Below are positions 34,160 to 46,399 of a DNA stretch of 64,000 bases, piece by piece. Under the pieces are notes generated by a model. It made no database searches. It was given only the letters and a program-made list of their open reading frames with translations, and was not told the DNA's origin. Position 1 is the first letter of the stretch. Every line of letters begins with the position of its first letter. Source of the stretch: Nissolia schottii (taxonomy: Eukaryota > Streptophyta > Magnoliopsida > Fabales > Fabaceae); contig QANU01028716.1 of assembly GCA_003254905.1 (NCBI GenBank), positions 345,659 through 409,658 of the forward strand, written 5' to 3'. The position numbers were made by a program, and so were the translations under genes.

Positions 34160-35819
34160 TATTAACTCCTAAGAGAAATAAAAGTTAAAACCATGAAAGG
34201 TGAAAAATATAAAAAATTTAAATTAGAATAGCTCCAAACTAATGTATTGTCTATCACTTGGTCAATGTTTAGTTTTGTTTTTTCCTTTATTTATTTTTGA
34301 TTTTTTAGAGAAAAATATTCCCTGAAGGGAGCATGTGAGGCCTAGACAGTAGAAGACAGAGTTCAGATGCCAAGTATTAAACCAAATCCGATTATATAGT
34401 ACTGCAATATCATCATAGTTAAATAATTAAAATCACATTTCACGTGCTTATGCATTGTAGTTTAATTACATGTGCAGATACTTTAAAAGGGTCACCATGT
34501 GGATTGACCAAAATAACAAAACCTTAATAAAGCTTTAAAGATATAGCTTAGGTTGTTCTGTCTTTCTGGATGAAGAAAGAAACATAAAGTTATTGGTAAT
34601 GAAGAGAGGGAAAAATCACTTAAATAGTACACACCACTATCTAAGCAATGAAAATGTATTTGAAATTTAGTATAAGATCTAATACATGGCGTACGGACAA
34701 AAAATAATAATGATTTCTTTGTGCAGAAAATTCCATTAGCACAATAACAACAATAGGAAAAAGAATAATGATGGTGATGGTTACTATGACAGACCAATAT
34801 TTATGCATTTGGGGCCATGACACTTCAATCATACATTATATAGGTGAAGCCATAGGGCCAAAGAGATTCCATTAGAACCAAGGGTTTTTTTCACTCCATG
34901 TGTCACACAAAATGCAGAGAAAGACAAATATTTAAAATGAAAAAAAAAAAGAATATATATATATATATATAAATTCTCAACCAAATAATGGAGTACTAAA
35001 CTTTTCAGCCACCATATATGTCCCACAATGTGAATGACAACAAAATGCCAAAGAATTAAAACAAAAAACAAAAAACAAAAAAACAATTTCTTTATGGTTT
35101 GGAGTGGTTGAGGATGTGCCAAGAGATTGGGGCTGCTCCTCACATATTAATATTGTTCACAATTGTTTTATTTTTTAAAATTTTATTTCAAACAATTTTT
35201 AAACAAACACATTGCTGATTATAGTAGTTGATACATTCAGATAACCATTACATGGAAAATAAATAAATAATAAATTACACATTAGTGTCCAAAGCATATT
35301 CCCCAAAATTTTATTCCACCTCTCTACACATTACTAATCTCAACAAATCAACAAGGCATCGCCATATTATATCCACAATGGGCTTCTATATTTTATTGGC
35401 TATGACCTCCTTAGGGGCATGAAATACAACCAATTCCATTAACATGTAGGGAAAGTTTGTCTTTCCCTCTTGTTTGCATAGCTTGCTATTTAACAAATGA
35501 AGAAGTTCTTTAAATGATCCAAAAGTAGGAATTTTTTTTTTCTTAGTATCATTTATCACTTCAGACATTATTTTTTGGTGTCATCATTGTTAATCCAAAT
35601 GCTAACATGCCAAGTGAAAATGATATAGAAAGAAAAAAAAATTCCATGTCATATGAACACATACATAACGAAATTTTTAGTTGATCTTGTTTTGATCTAT
35701 TCATTACTGATCACATCAACAAATGTGAATGGTTTAAAAGACAGATAATCAACATTCATTGATGTGACAAACAATGAATAAATTAGTGCAAGAGATTTTT
35801 CTTACTCAAGTAGAAGCCA
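34160..35819. other. AT-rich intergenic stretch, no gene seen
   Basis: No supportable coding region. It contains a TA run (34955-34970) and an (A)5-6C repeat (about 35060-35087). The right end should include the 3' UTR of the minus-strand HIPP gene. Confidence 0.5.
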
Positions 35820-37572
35820 TTAACAAATGACACAAGCATTGGGATTCTCTTCCATGCTTTGAACATGGTAATGTGTGGTCATGTAGGGATTATATGCCCT
35901 ATAAGCCTTGACCATCTCCAAAACAGGGTCAGGGGGTGGCTCTTTCTTCTTCTCTTCTTTCTTTTGTTCTTCCTTCTTTGCCTCATCTTTCTTTTCTCCA
36001 TCCTTCTTGCCTTCTTCCTTTTTCGCCTCCTCTTTCTTCTCCGGCTCCTTCGCCAGCCCTACCGCCACTATGTCTGTTTGCCAGTATTTTCGCAACTTTT
36101 TCACCACATTTATCGGATCAACGGCTCCTATCACTGTTAATTTCTTCTCCTTCATGTTCATGGAGATGGCATCAATGCCTGATATGTTGCAAAAGTTGAT
36201 TGTTAATTAAGAGTTCCTTGCTTTAATAGAAAAAATTGGAAAGAAAATTCCTCAAGGAGAATAAATATGTTCTATATTGGTGTAGTACAATGATCAATTA
36301 AAACTTTAAAAATGTGAAAAGGCTAATCCTATGATCAAACTAATTAAAGAACAACTTTATAATTTCATACCAATGAAGGTTAGATATATTATGATGTATG
36401 TATGAATTTAATATTCTGTAAGATTTAAAAATTTAGCAATTATCACCAAAGGTATGCTCTTTCTTCTTAAAATCGTCTTGTAGGAGTTATGTAGAATCAT
36501 TTTTTCTTGATAAAACCATTGGACAAATTGGAAATGTGCAATAAACCATATTATATATACCCTCACAAATACCAAAAGCTATTTGAAAGTTTTGTTTAAT
36601 ATAACCATTGGCAATTGTTGACATGCTAAATAAATACCCTCATATGATTAATAATTTACTACATCATTTTGATTTCATCTATAGGAAAGAAAAAAATATT
36701 TAGTTAGACTCAATAATATCTAATCTTGTAGACAAGTATAGCATATTTGGTACGCCTTGTCCTCAAGGAGGCATTTCATTCCAATGGTTGAAGAATATGC
36801 GGATATTCTTGGAGTTTCAAGATGAGATTTGAGCAAAAGAAAAATATAATATCTTTATAATACCTCGAAAATAAAAGTTCTAATATTAAATATAATAATA
36901 CTTACAATAAGCAAATATGCATGAAATGCTTTAAGGATTCGATGATCTTAACTCTTAAGGGTATGTTTCAATTAAAAAAGGAAGTATAGTGGAAGATCAA
37001 TTCAGAGTGAAGAATAAAATCTTGAAGAGTTTGTACCTGAAATTTTTGAGACTGTTTTCAAGGCTTTCCGCTTGTCCTTGTCATCATGCAATTCTAACTT
37101 GAGCACCAACTTCTGCAAGCAAGATTCAGAAACTGATTTAATTTATATAAAAAAAAAGAGTAAAAAATTTACATAACCAACCAAAAAATAAATAAGTGAC
37201 AACATGAAACCAAAATTTTTCTACCGACCAAAAAAGCAGTAATGGAAATGATGAAATCTAAAGCACCCCACATAGAGATGTTGAACTCAAATCAAAAGGA
37301 AGATTCTTCTAATGAGTTAAACATGAAAATAAGAAAATTCACTTTAGACAACCCCAGATCTTTAAATAAGGAGGAAAATGGAAGGGGAGAAAACAGAGGA
37401 AAGAAAAAGAAAAGGGAAAAAAAGGAAGGCAACAAAGCTCATGGAGAATCAACAATGAATCAAAGTTCTAAGTCAAAGTTAATAAGTGAATAATCCCTTT
37501 TTAGAGGGGGAAAAAAAAAGACAAAAGCACAATAAGAGTATCAGAATTGGAAAGTGGGAATCATACCTTCAT
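35820..37572 (-). CDS. HIPP: Heavy-metal-associated isoprenylated plant protein (HIPP), 3 exons
   Basis: Exons on the - strand are 37572-37567 (ATG AAG only), 37112-37037 and 36178-35820, with GT-AG borders, giving 146 residues. Residues 1-70 form an HMA-like ferredoxin fold ([20 protein letters not shown], then [21 protein letters not shown]). The CxxC metal site of classical HMA domains is absent, as in the HIPP12/16-type subgroup. A Lys/Glu-rich linker follows (about 76-110, KKEEAKKEE-type repeats), then PYMTTHYHV and the CaaX box CVIC, predicted to be prenylated and so membrane-attached. HIPPs are linked to metal homeostasis, stress and immunity; the role of this member is unknown. The tiny first exon was chosen because MKKLVLKL is the family's standard N-terminus and its splice site fits. 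Confidence 0.92.
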
Positions 37573-37794
37573 TTCTTTGGTATGGTATGCAATTATATGC
37601 AGATCAAAACTATATGATATAGGAGAAAAGGTTATGAGGGAATGAGACGAAACAAAAAGGCTTATCGCTGAAAAAGGTTTGTGGAAAGAGAGAGAGGAGA
37701 GAGGAAATCAAAGAATTCTCTGTTAGTCTGTTGGAAAAAGAGAGAAAGAAAGGCTTAGAAGAAAGGACAGTCAGAGAAAGTATACAGTAGTGGA

Positions 37795-37802
37795 TTTTAT
37801 AT
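37795..37802 (-). promoter_or_regulatory. TATA box of HIPP gene
   Basis: ATATAAAA on the - strand lies about 225 bases upstream of the start codon. A purine-rich (GAGAGA on the + strand) leader lies between them. It is the best TATA-like element in that interval. Confidence 0.5.
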
Positions 37803-38706
37803 GAATTAAGAAATATGCTAAGAAGGGTAATTGTTGGAGAATTACGAAAAATTCTTATTCCTCATAAAAAATGTTGTATTGAATATTCTCGATCACATAA
37901 CATTTTAGCCTTTTTACTTTAGAGGGTTTAAATTGCGGATTGCATCACGTAATTATACTAAAATTTTGCAGTTGTAGGCGGCGACCATTGCAACTGCATC
38001 ACCCCGCAATTGCATTGTGATCAAATTTATAATAATTGGCCACATCATAACCACATCATGCCCGCAGTGGACCGCATCCAACTGCATGTACCCCATTAGA
38101 GCCACAATAGGCCACAAAACACATAGTTGCACAATATCCGCAATTGTAACACGCAATTATAAAATAAATTCTCTTAATTTGTTTTGTTATCGATTGTTAC
38201 TAAATGTTATCTCTCACCATCAATTTCTTTTTTGTTTATGTCATGCGTAAATCTCATTACTCAATTGATAAATTGATGAATTGACAACAACAAAAAAAAT
38301 TGAAATGATTCATTCTCTCACAATCACATTCTAACCACAACTGCAATTTAAAATCTAACAATTTAAAGTTAAAATGTCAACATAATAACATTTTCTTTTT
38401 TCGGAAAAAGTTAGTATAGTATATGGCATTGGAATGGGACCCTAATCTCTGCGCATGAAACATCATATTCAAGTATTGTTTGTGGCGGAACCACAAAGAG
38501 CCACGCGAACCAAAGCAGTGGCAGGTGAGAGACTTTGACTGGCTGGTAAAGGGGGCTGCTAAGCCACCATACAATGTTGAACTTAAGAGGTTATGGCCTC
38601 GTGGGTTTTCTCTCTTTAATTAATGGCATTAATTTGTTATAGGAAAAAGCAGCTATCTATTATAAAAACGTGTTTGGTATAAAATAAATATTTTGGGGGG
38701 GGGGGG
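37803..38706. other. Intergenic stretch with a GCAATTGC-rich repeat patch
   Basis: No gene seen. 37930-38160 has many short inverted motifs (TTGCGGATTGC, GCAATTGCATTG, CCGCAATTG) and is less AT-rich than its surroundings. It looks like an old inverted-repeat element with unclear ends. A G run (38696-38706) abuts the assembly gap. Confidence 0.4.
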
Positions 38707-39052
38707 NNNNNNNNNNNNNNNNNNNNNNNNNNNNNNNNNNNNNNNNNNNNNNNNNNNNNNNNNNNNNNNNNNNNNNNNNNNNNNNNNNNNNNNNNNNNNN
38801 NNNNNNNNNNNNNNNNNNNNNNNNNNNNNNNNNNNNNNNNNNNNNNNNNNNNNNNNNNNNNNNNNNNNNNNNNNNNNNNNNNNNNNNNNNNNNNNNNNNN
38901 NNNNNNNNNNNNNNNNNNNNNNNNNNNNNNNNNNNNNNNNNNNNNNNNNNNNNNNNNNNNNNNNNNNNNNNNNNNNNNNNNNNNNNNNNNNNNNNNNNNN
39001 NNNNNNNNNNNNNNNNNNNNNNNNNNNNNNNNNNNNNNNNNNNNNNNNNNNN
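38707..39052. other. Assembly gap (346 N)
   Basis: A run of Ns bordered by poly-G on the left and poly-T on the right, so the edges are low-complexity and the true length is uncertain. Frames crossing it are artefacts. Confidence 0.95.
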
Positions 39053-41150
39053 TTTTTTTTTTCCTTTCTCCTTTTGTTTTTGAATCATCCTCAAGGATTC
39101 TATCATTAAAAAACAACAAAAAAAGATTCTTTTGAGCATTTTCTATGACTTTATATTTTACTGTTGTCTCCAATACCAATAGAATTCTTTTTTATTTTTA
39201 GCTTGAATAAGTGTCCTCTTTTCTTCAACCATGCCATCTCCACGAAAGTAACCTTTTTACATCATCTCCATAACAACGACTTATAAATTAACGCAGGCTA
39301 TTGGAGTGAAGCATCTAGTCATAAGTATGTATGTAACTTTCCGAATTCCTCTATTTTTCATTTTTTTTTTTAAATGCTTCAGATGTTATTGCATTCACTG
39401 CTTTTTCATTGACCTTGACCAATGTTGTTCTTACATTTAGAAAAATGTGAGGAAGCACTAATGGATCAAAGTGAGTGGAGATTTGGAAGAGTCTACAAGA
39501 CTTTTTTAAAGAAGGTATGTTTTTTGGTTACTGATCTGTTTTTCCTTTTTCTTTTCCAGATTGTTGAGGTGTTTTCATAGTCATTGTGATGTAATCTCAT
39601 TAATTGAAATTGCATTTTGTCACAACATGTAATACTTTAAACAACAATACATGGGTTATGGAGAAAGCAATCACACACAATTATGTCAATTGAAGTTATG
39701 AAGGGACAATATATGTATTCAACGTCTTTTGAATTACTTGAAGCACATATGAATGTATTCTGATTGGTTCTCTTTTGGTTTTTGTATAGATTAAGTATAC
39801 AATATTCTTGATTTGGTCTAGAATGTATTTTGAGTGATTCTATTTTGGTTTTGTAAAGATTCATTTGTATGTGGTTCTGATGCCCTATGAATGTGTCGTG
39901 ATTATGGGGTATATTTTCAAAAACGGACTATTTTATAACTAGTCAATTCCTTGTTTTGTGGGATAATACAAACTTACTTATAAAAAAAAATCAATTTTTC
40001 TTCTCTTAATTTAGTATTATTCTCACCCCAATAAATATTTGAATAATATTTTGAATTTTTAAAAAATATTTCTACCAAAATATTTAATTTCAAGAATAAT
40101 AATTTAAAGAATAGTTAGTTTAAACCTTTAAGAATTTACAAAAGAAAAATTCAAATAGTAACTTCAATGTATGAAAATTCATATTTAGATTTTTTTAAAA
40201 ACTCAAGTTCCAATAACTATCAAAGAGTATGTATAGTCAAATTTGCAATAGTAAGGAATAACTATCAGCAAAAAAGTAATTTGGAATAAATACCAAATGT
40301 AGATTTTCAAAAAAAAATTCATATTCCAATAACTATCATCATTATTATAAAATCGTTAATATTTTTAAATATTTCAATACTTAAGATTAGTAAGTTTTTA
40401 AGGAGATATTTTTTTTAATTTGTAAATTAGTTTTTAATTCGTAATTTTTGTTAATACTTTTAATACGTAATTCGTAAACAGTTGGTATTAATTATTTGGA
40501 CGATTATCAAAAATCACAAGTCAAAATATATTAATTTTGCATTGATAATTTTGTGACTTATGGCATGTGATGTTCAATTTCAATGAAATGCATTTAAGAT
40601 AATGCTTTCATTGGGAACCAAAGGATTATGTTTTCTTACTACTATTTGAAAAAAAATGAAAGAAAATAAATTTGAAAGAAAAATAATACTCTCTCCATGG
40701 TGATTCTTATATGCCTCAGTCATGCAAAAGTTTTATTGTGGTTGAGTATTAATGATGTAATGCACATTTTTTAAATTGGTGAATGTAATAGAGGCTTTAA
40801 AGTTTTTGAGGTAAACTTTCTCTATTAACTATTGAAAAAGAAAATCAGTCAGTCAAATTCTTATTTAAACTAACACGGTTTTTTAAACATTTTTTGGGAA
40901 AGTAAATTTAGTTAGCCCAGTTTTGTATATTGATTTCATTATAAATACTATCCCGTCACTTTCCATCTCCCACTTATCACTAACCATCTACTACTCATTT
41001 TCAATATCTTCTCTGTTACTCACAGATCTCTTTTGTTCACAACTCTCATTTATCTTATTCAATTAAAATTCAGTCCATTTCATCTTTAATATATGATTTT
41101 TTCACAATAACTTATTGATTTTCAATAAATCTTTGATGATCCTCAAAACT
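39053..41150. other. AT-rich intergenic stretch, no gene seen
   Basis: No supportable gene. TTATAAATACT at about 40941 could be a core promoter left from the Mutator-like element to the right, but no transcript structure can be built. Confidence 0.4.
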
Positions 41151-41155
41151 ATTTC

Positions 41156-41990
41156 TTGGAGGGTTTTTTCAACCATGCTCCCGTTCTTCCACCAATTCTC
41201 CCTCAAATTGTTGTAGAACCACCTTCTCCTCCCGTTCTCTTCAACTTTGAAAAAAAGAAGATAATGTGTTCAATGAAGTGTAAAGGATGTCTGATAAATT
41301 ACTTTTTAAATAAACATCACGAATCTAGCTGGGTGTTTGAATAATGTCTATAACAGGGCTTGCAATCTACATATTAGGGCCTTGGTTGAAATAATGTATT
41401 TTTGGTCCTCTACGTTGTTTGTTAGAAAAGTTATAGAAGCAAATGCTTGAAAAGTGGTTGGACATCTTTGCACTAAAAACATCGCAATAAAACTGTATAA
41501 TATCCAACAAGTCTCTAGAGGCATACAAGTAACTACAATTTTAAGAAATGATGCAGTTTTTCATGTTAAAGAGCTAGATACAATGATGGATTTGAAAGTT
41601 GATCTTATTCACAGGTGTTGTGACTATGGCGAGTTTCAGACTATGTGATACCCATGTCATCATGATATGGCTTCATGTGTGCATGCTCATCTCGACTGAA
41701 CCATTTATGTGGGCAACATTTATACCATTAACAAACTGTGCAAGATTTACGAGAAGAAGTTTTTGGTCATTGGGAACAAATCAATGTGGCTATTTTATAT
41801 TGGTCCAAGAATTATTCCAAACTTAGACCTGAAGTGCGACATGAAAAGTCAACCCAAATCAACTCATTTCTGGAAAGAAATGGATTCAAGTGACTTCCAA
41901 AGACAAATATGCTGTGTCATTTGTCAAGAAACAGGACATAGTCGAAAACAATGTCCATATTGTAATGTCAGGCCACATCAGTCTTAAAGT
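41156..41990 (+). pseudogene. Mutator-like transposase C-terminus (SWIM and zinc knuckle), decayed
   Basis: From about 41490 the + strand encodes the C-terminal part of a MULE transposase: ILRNDAVFHVKELD, a SWIM-type finger around 41610-41690 (CDYGEFQTM, then YPCHHDMASC in another frame), NIYTINKLCKIYEKKFLVIG, then PRIIPNLDLKCDMKSQPKST and a knuckle CCVICQETGHSRKQCPYC ending at 41987. There are stops and at least one frame change, and the first SWIM Cys-x-Cys has Tyr in place of the second Cys. The catalytic DDE domain was not seen. 41156-41344 is coding-like (Pro-rich) but unassigned. It converges on the PMD-type gene at 42325, as if both were carried by one MULE. Confidence 0.7.
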
Positions 41991-42379
41991 AGTGGTGATT
42001 TAATTTATGTATTTTGTACCTTTATTAAATAATGAATTTCCTTCGCTAGTGCATTTTCTGTTTGAATTTCTTTAGCTTGTCCATTTTCTATTTTAGTTTT
42101 GCTTAAGTGTAATATATACAGAAAAAATGCACAAAAAAGATTATGAAATTACAACAAAATAAATTATAACTAATTGAATTACAACAAAATCTAAATTACA
42201 ACAAAATAAATTACAAAAGAAAAAAACAACTACATAAACTGAAGGAGAAAAAAAAACTAAATGACATGACAATAAAAAATAAATTACAACTAAATGAATT
42301 TACTCCTACTACTTTAGCTTTAGTTGCTTCCTGCCAGAGAGTTCCCATTTTGCAAGTTTCTCACGTGCAACAATAGTGC

Positions 42380-43269
42380 GTAAAATTCATAGTTGTCAAA
42401 AAGGGGTTTTAAAACGTAAAATGCACATTTCTAGCCTTTTACGGCACTAAAACATGTTAGATTACACTTTAAAATAAATTTTCGTTAAAACGTAAAAACA
42501 TGCGTTATTAAACGTTAAAAGCGTGAGTAATTCTAGCTAATAACTAAGTTTTCATGCGTTATTAAACGTTAAAAGCGTGAGTAATTCTAGCTAATAACTA
42601 AGTTTTTATCTATAGGTGAATTTTGAGTCATTTTTTGTTGGCTTCATGTTTAAGTCTGTTTAGCTTTTGGACGTTTAGGTAATAATACCCATTCCTTAAG
42701 TACTAGTGACTAATTTATGATGATTTTGATGATCAAAATGAAGATGAAGTTGGAGGAGGGGAACAAGATAATATTTTTCCTCCAAAAGATAAAGATGATG
42801 GAGGACAAGATAAGGATCGATGCAAATTATGATAGTAGTCAAATTGAGGATGATATATTAATGACAATAAATAATTTCTTTTAGATGTTTTATTTTAGTT
42901 TTTGTTTTATTGTGTATTGTAATGAATATGACTAACAAACTCATTAAATGGACCTGTTATTTTTTGTGGATGTTGGCTAGTAGTACTAGTTAGTAACTAC
43001 TAATGAGTATGACATTTTAGTTATTATTACGGGAGTCTACGATATTTAGTTATATTTAAATGTTGAGTTAGATGTCATTATCTAAATTTTAGTTAGGATT
43101 TTATATATTACAACATATAAAATATGTCTGTACAAGTTACAAATTTTTTAAAATAATATTTCTTAATAATACATAAAATCTATGTTTTTACGTTTCGTTT
43201 TTATGTTTTTGTTTTTACATAACTAGCGGTTTTACTAGGAATCTTATTGTTGACAACCTTGTAAAATTC
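42380..43269. mobile_element. hAT-like MITE with TSD GTAAAATTC
   Basis: The element is 42389-43260 (872 bases). It starts ATAGTTGTCAA and ends TTGACAACCTT (inverse AAGGTTGTCAA). GTAAAATTC is repeated at 42380-42388 and 43261-43269. The TIR style (TAG.GTTGTCAA) fits hAT; a 9-base duplication would also fit Mutator-like elements. No transposase was seen. It contains a perfect 54-base tandem duplication (42499-42552 and 42553-42606). Removing it restores the reading frame of the surrounding PMD gene tail. Confidence 0.75.
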
Positions 43270-43639
43270 CTCCCTAATCTCGCCATACTGAACTAGTCGT
43301 TTCTTTGTCACGCTCTTTCCTTTGGTCACCCCAATTGTCATCCCCTCATCGTTGTTGTCATCATCCTTGGTTTTCAGGTCTTCTAGAGGGTCATTATTGG
43401 GAGCCTCACTTTGTGGAGGGTCAACATAGGGAGTCTCAATTTGTGGAAGCTCAATTGGTTCATAATAGTTTCCTTCTTATGGAGGCTGCAACAATCCTAA
43501 TCCTGAGCTACCTAAGCCAAAATTTGAAAGCAGGTTATCAAGACATCCTTGAAAATTAACCTCTCGAAGTAATTATTGTCCAAATGATCTGAATAATTCA
43601 TCACAAGTATTCTGGTTTAAATTAGATGCACTTACATGA

Positions 43640-44215
43640 CTTCGAGTTGGGGGTTGTTCACGTTGAGTATGACACCAATCAAAGTCTACCGCAGACAAAT
43701 ATCTCGACAGAGTAACGCTTGATCAGTTGCATCCTGCATTACCATGATATGAAGCCGATGTGAGTCAAATGACTAAAAATGTTGTTAAGGGGGCACTGAT
43801 GGCATATCATAATAGACTTGGGAGTACACCAACAATTGATCAGTTGGTATGTTGTATGACCACCAATTAAAGTCTATCATGGAGGAATATCTTGGTAGAG
43901 TAACACTTGATCGGTTGCATCCTGCTCCACCATGATATGATACTCGGTGTGGGTCAAACTACTGAAAATGTTGCTCAGGGGGCACTGATGGCATCTTATA
44001 TTGGGCTTCGGAATGCACCAATAACTGATTAGTTAGTTGGGTGGTTATTCCCGTGTGTTTTATGGCACCAGTCAAAGTCAATCGCAAAGGAACATCTCGA
44101 CAGATTAACACTTTATCGACTGCATCCTATTCTACCATGATACGACACTCACTGTTGGTAAAAAAATGACTGAAAATGTTGCTGAGGGGGCACTGATGGA
44201 ATCTTAGGTTGTTGC
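43640..44215. repeat. Three tandem repeats of about 190-205 bp in the PMD relic
   Basis: Homologous units begin near CACCAATCAAAGTC (43673), CACCAATTAAAGTC (43861) and CACCAGTCAAAGTC (44066). Each continues through a (A/G)TTGCATCCT and an (A)GGGGGCACTGATGG landmark. Copies differ by many substitutions, so the duplication is old. They lie within the minus-strand PMD relic. Confidence 0.8.
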
Positions 44216-44480
44216 TCGTCAAGCTCAAGCTCAAGCTCAAGCTCAGGCTCCCAACATGTCTATTGTGGGGGCACCGCAGAAAATTCTTGCGAATGCCACG
44301 ATGGCCAACACTACTAATGTGGCGGGGAGGGCACTTGGTGTGGCTGCTGATGAAACAATGAGAGCAATTTGGGTGGCTATTGGTGAGGTGGTGGCGACAC
44401 TTCAAGAGTCATATGAATCGGTCTTCCCCTTTGTCTTAGATCCTCTGGGAAGGGGTAGATAAGACAAATATATACTTGCC
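44216..44480. other. Short GC-richer insert in the PMD relic
   Basis: A CAAGCT/CAGGCT hexamer run (44219-44250) followed by an unassigned + strand frame to 44462, rich in Ala, Val and Thr. No family was recognised. It may be part of the decayed PMD gene or of the adjacent tandem repeat. Confidence 0.3.
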
Positions 44481-45780
44481 GCATACTTAGACTACCAATT
44501 ACAATAATTCATTGATGGTGTGTACATAGTCAAGATGGTTGCATCGATGATAGAATCGTATCAATCATCATTCCATGCTCTAATCCATTCCCAATACCTC
44601 TGCAATATAATTTCCTTTATCATGCTTGTTTCTAGGTTATGAGATGGCCTTGGATTGTGTGGATCCTCTGAAACATCTTAAACTCCTCAAAATCGTTGCA
44701 TGACCTAGTCACTTGAGTGCCACTCCACTATCTCATAGTAGATAAGTGGTACAATAACTCTCTACAATTCGTGCTCATTCTTGGCATCATTAGGAATGAA
44801 ATGTTGAATTATGCAATGTTGATATGGTTGTCACACAAACTAAAATTAAAATAAAGAAAAATATGAGATATATAGACAATGTTAACTGCTACGTCAGAAA
44901 AATGTCTATATTGTTTTAATGCTTAATGCTTACACTGTCAAGATCCATTTGATCTATAGTCAATTTATAAGTTTTTGTCGATATGGGATGTTCACAATGT
45001 CGTTGTGTGTTCATCCATCTACAAAATATTATATTAATTAAATATGATTTTAACAACTAAAAAATAAGATATTGTTACCCAAATAATTTTTACCTTATAG
45101 CAAGCGGAAAATACCATGCATTTTGAGGGATAGGAGCGATAAATGGTAGTTGATACCATGCCCACGCTTGTAAAAACATCAGAACTGTCAATCTGCTGAC
45201 AATGATTGCATGAAGCATGGCATAATGATTGGTACATGAACGCTAAGCACACTGAATCCCAACTATAGGAACCAATTTGGTCCATGTCTTGAAGCAGGTC
45301 AATGAACTTCGGATGGACTACGCGTGTTGACTTGTTCGAGAACTCTAACCTGCCTAATATTCATAGAATATAGCCCTGTGCATGCCAATTTATTATTGTC
45401 TGGCAGTCAAAATACGGAGCATCTTGCCTTAAATTAGAACCAAAATTTTCTTTCACCCACTTCATCAATAGAGCGTTCATTTTGAAATTGTATGTCTCAT
45501 GCCGAACACCAAGTAGTTCTTCACACGTTTGTTGGACTACTTCGACGCAGAAACTAATCTAGTCGATTTTCCTTTGATAGGGAGCCCTAATAGAAGAGCA
45601 ACATCTTCCAACGTCACTATACACTCTCCATAGCAAAAGTGAAACGTGTGAGACTTCGATATCCACCGTTCGACCAAGGCACTAATCAGATACTTGTCAA
45701 CTTTAATATTGTTGTTGAGTTCCACAATGTGTCAAAAATAACTCTGCAATAAAATTTCTTCTATTTTCACCGGATGTTGC

Positions 45781-46399
45781 TCTAGGAAGAACAAATGTCG
45801 ACACTAAAGTGTTTTATTCATCATCTGGTACAATAAATTATAAATAATAATAATAATAATAATATAATAGTAATAATAAATATAAAAATACTATATATAT
45901 AATCTAAAAATCACAATTCACTTATCTAATCCATTAGTTCTACAAACCTGTATGTATAATGTTGTTTTTGGCCCTTTTCTTTTTCATTTTTAATGTTGGT
46001 TGAATTAAGTTTAAACTCTTAATGTATTTTGAAATTAATATTCGATGTTGAAATTTTTATTTATTTTCTACAAATAATCAGTTTTAATTTGCTTGGATAA
46101 TAAAAATTGAACAATTATGCTACTTGTACAATCCCCAACCCATCCAACATACCATCAACCGTCTAATTAATGAGTTTCCCTCACTACTCAACCAATCGCT
46201 TCACCATGACACCCACTCTCCTATAATAACGCGTGTGTGCACACCCCATTAAAAATGAAACCGTTTGCGCCTCTCCTCTCTATTGCACAAACAAAAAAAT
46301 ACAGGGCTTCACGTTCACTCCACACTTCTTTTACAACCATACTTGCCATGTTTGTGTATTATGTAGTAGAAGTTTTCAATCATCCAACTTCCCTTTTGG
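45781..46399. other. Upstream flank of the PMD relic
   Basis: AT-rich, with an ATA/AAT trinucleotide run at 45840-45870. No gene seen. Confidence 0.4.

Larger units (their letters stand above)
42325..45780 (-). pseudogene. Plant mobile domain (PMD, MAIN-like) gene, decayed
   Basis: On the - strand, 45725-45537 encodes LISALVERWISKSHTFHF and GECIVTLEDVALLLGLPIKG, a clear PMD N-terminal block. Near 45285-45200 lies IGSYSWDSVCLAFMYQSLCH, a later PMD block, followed after a frame change by LQAWAWYQLPFIAPIP. The C-terminal region (about 43490-42330) is an open acidic tail (LPQIETPYVDPP, DPLEDLKTKDDDNNDEG, KRLVQYGEIREEFYALLL, QNGNSLAGSN then stop). It is interrupted at 42389-43260 by a hAT-like element. 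Multiple stops, a frame change and internal tandem duplications (43640-44215) mark it as dead. PMDs are found both in host genes (MAIN, MAIL1) and in transposons; the neighbouring transposase favours a transposon copy. Confidence 0.78.

Noticed and set aside
37242-37493. Lys/Glu-rich 83-codon + frame
   Set aside because: Lies in intron 1 of the minus-strand HIPP gene; A/G-rich intron sequence.
38637-39179. Frames across the second N run
   Set aside because: Mostly unknown residues, bordered by homopolymers; no real coding evidence.
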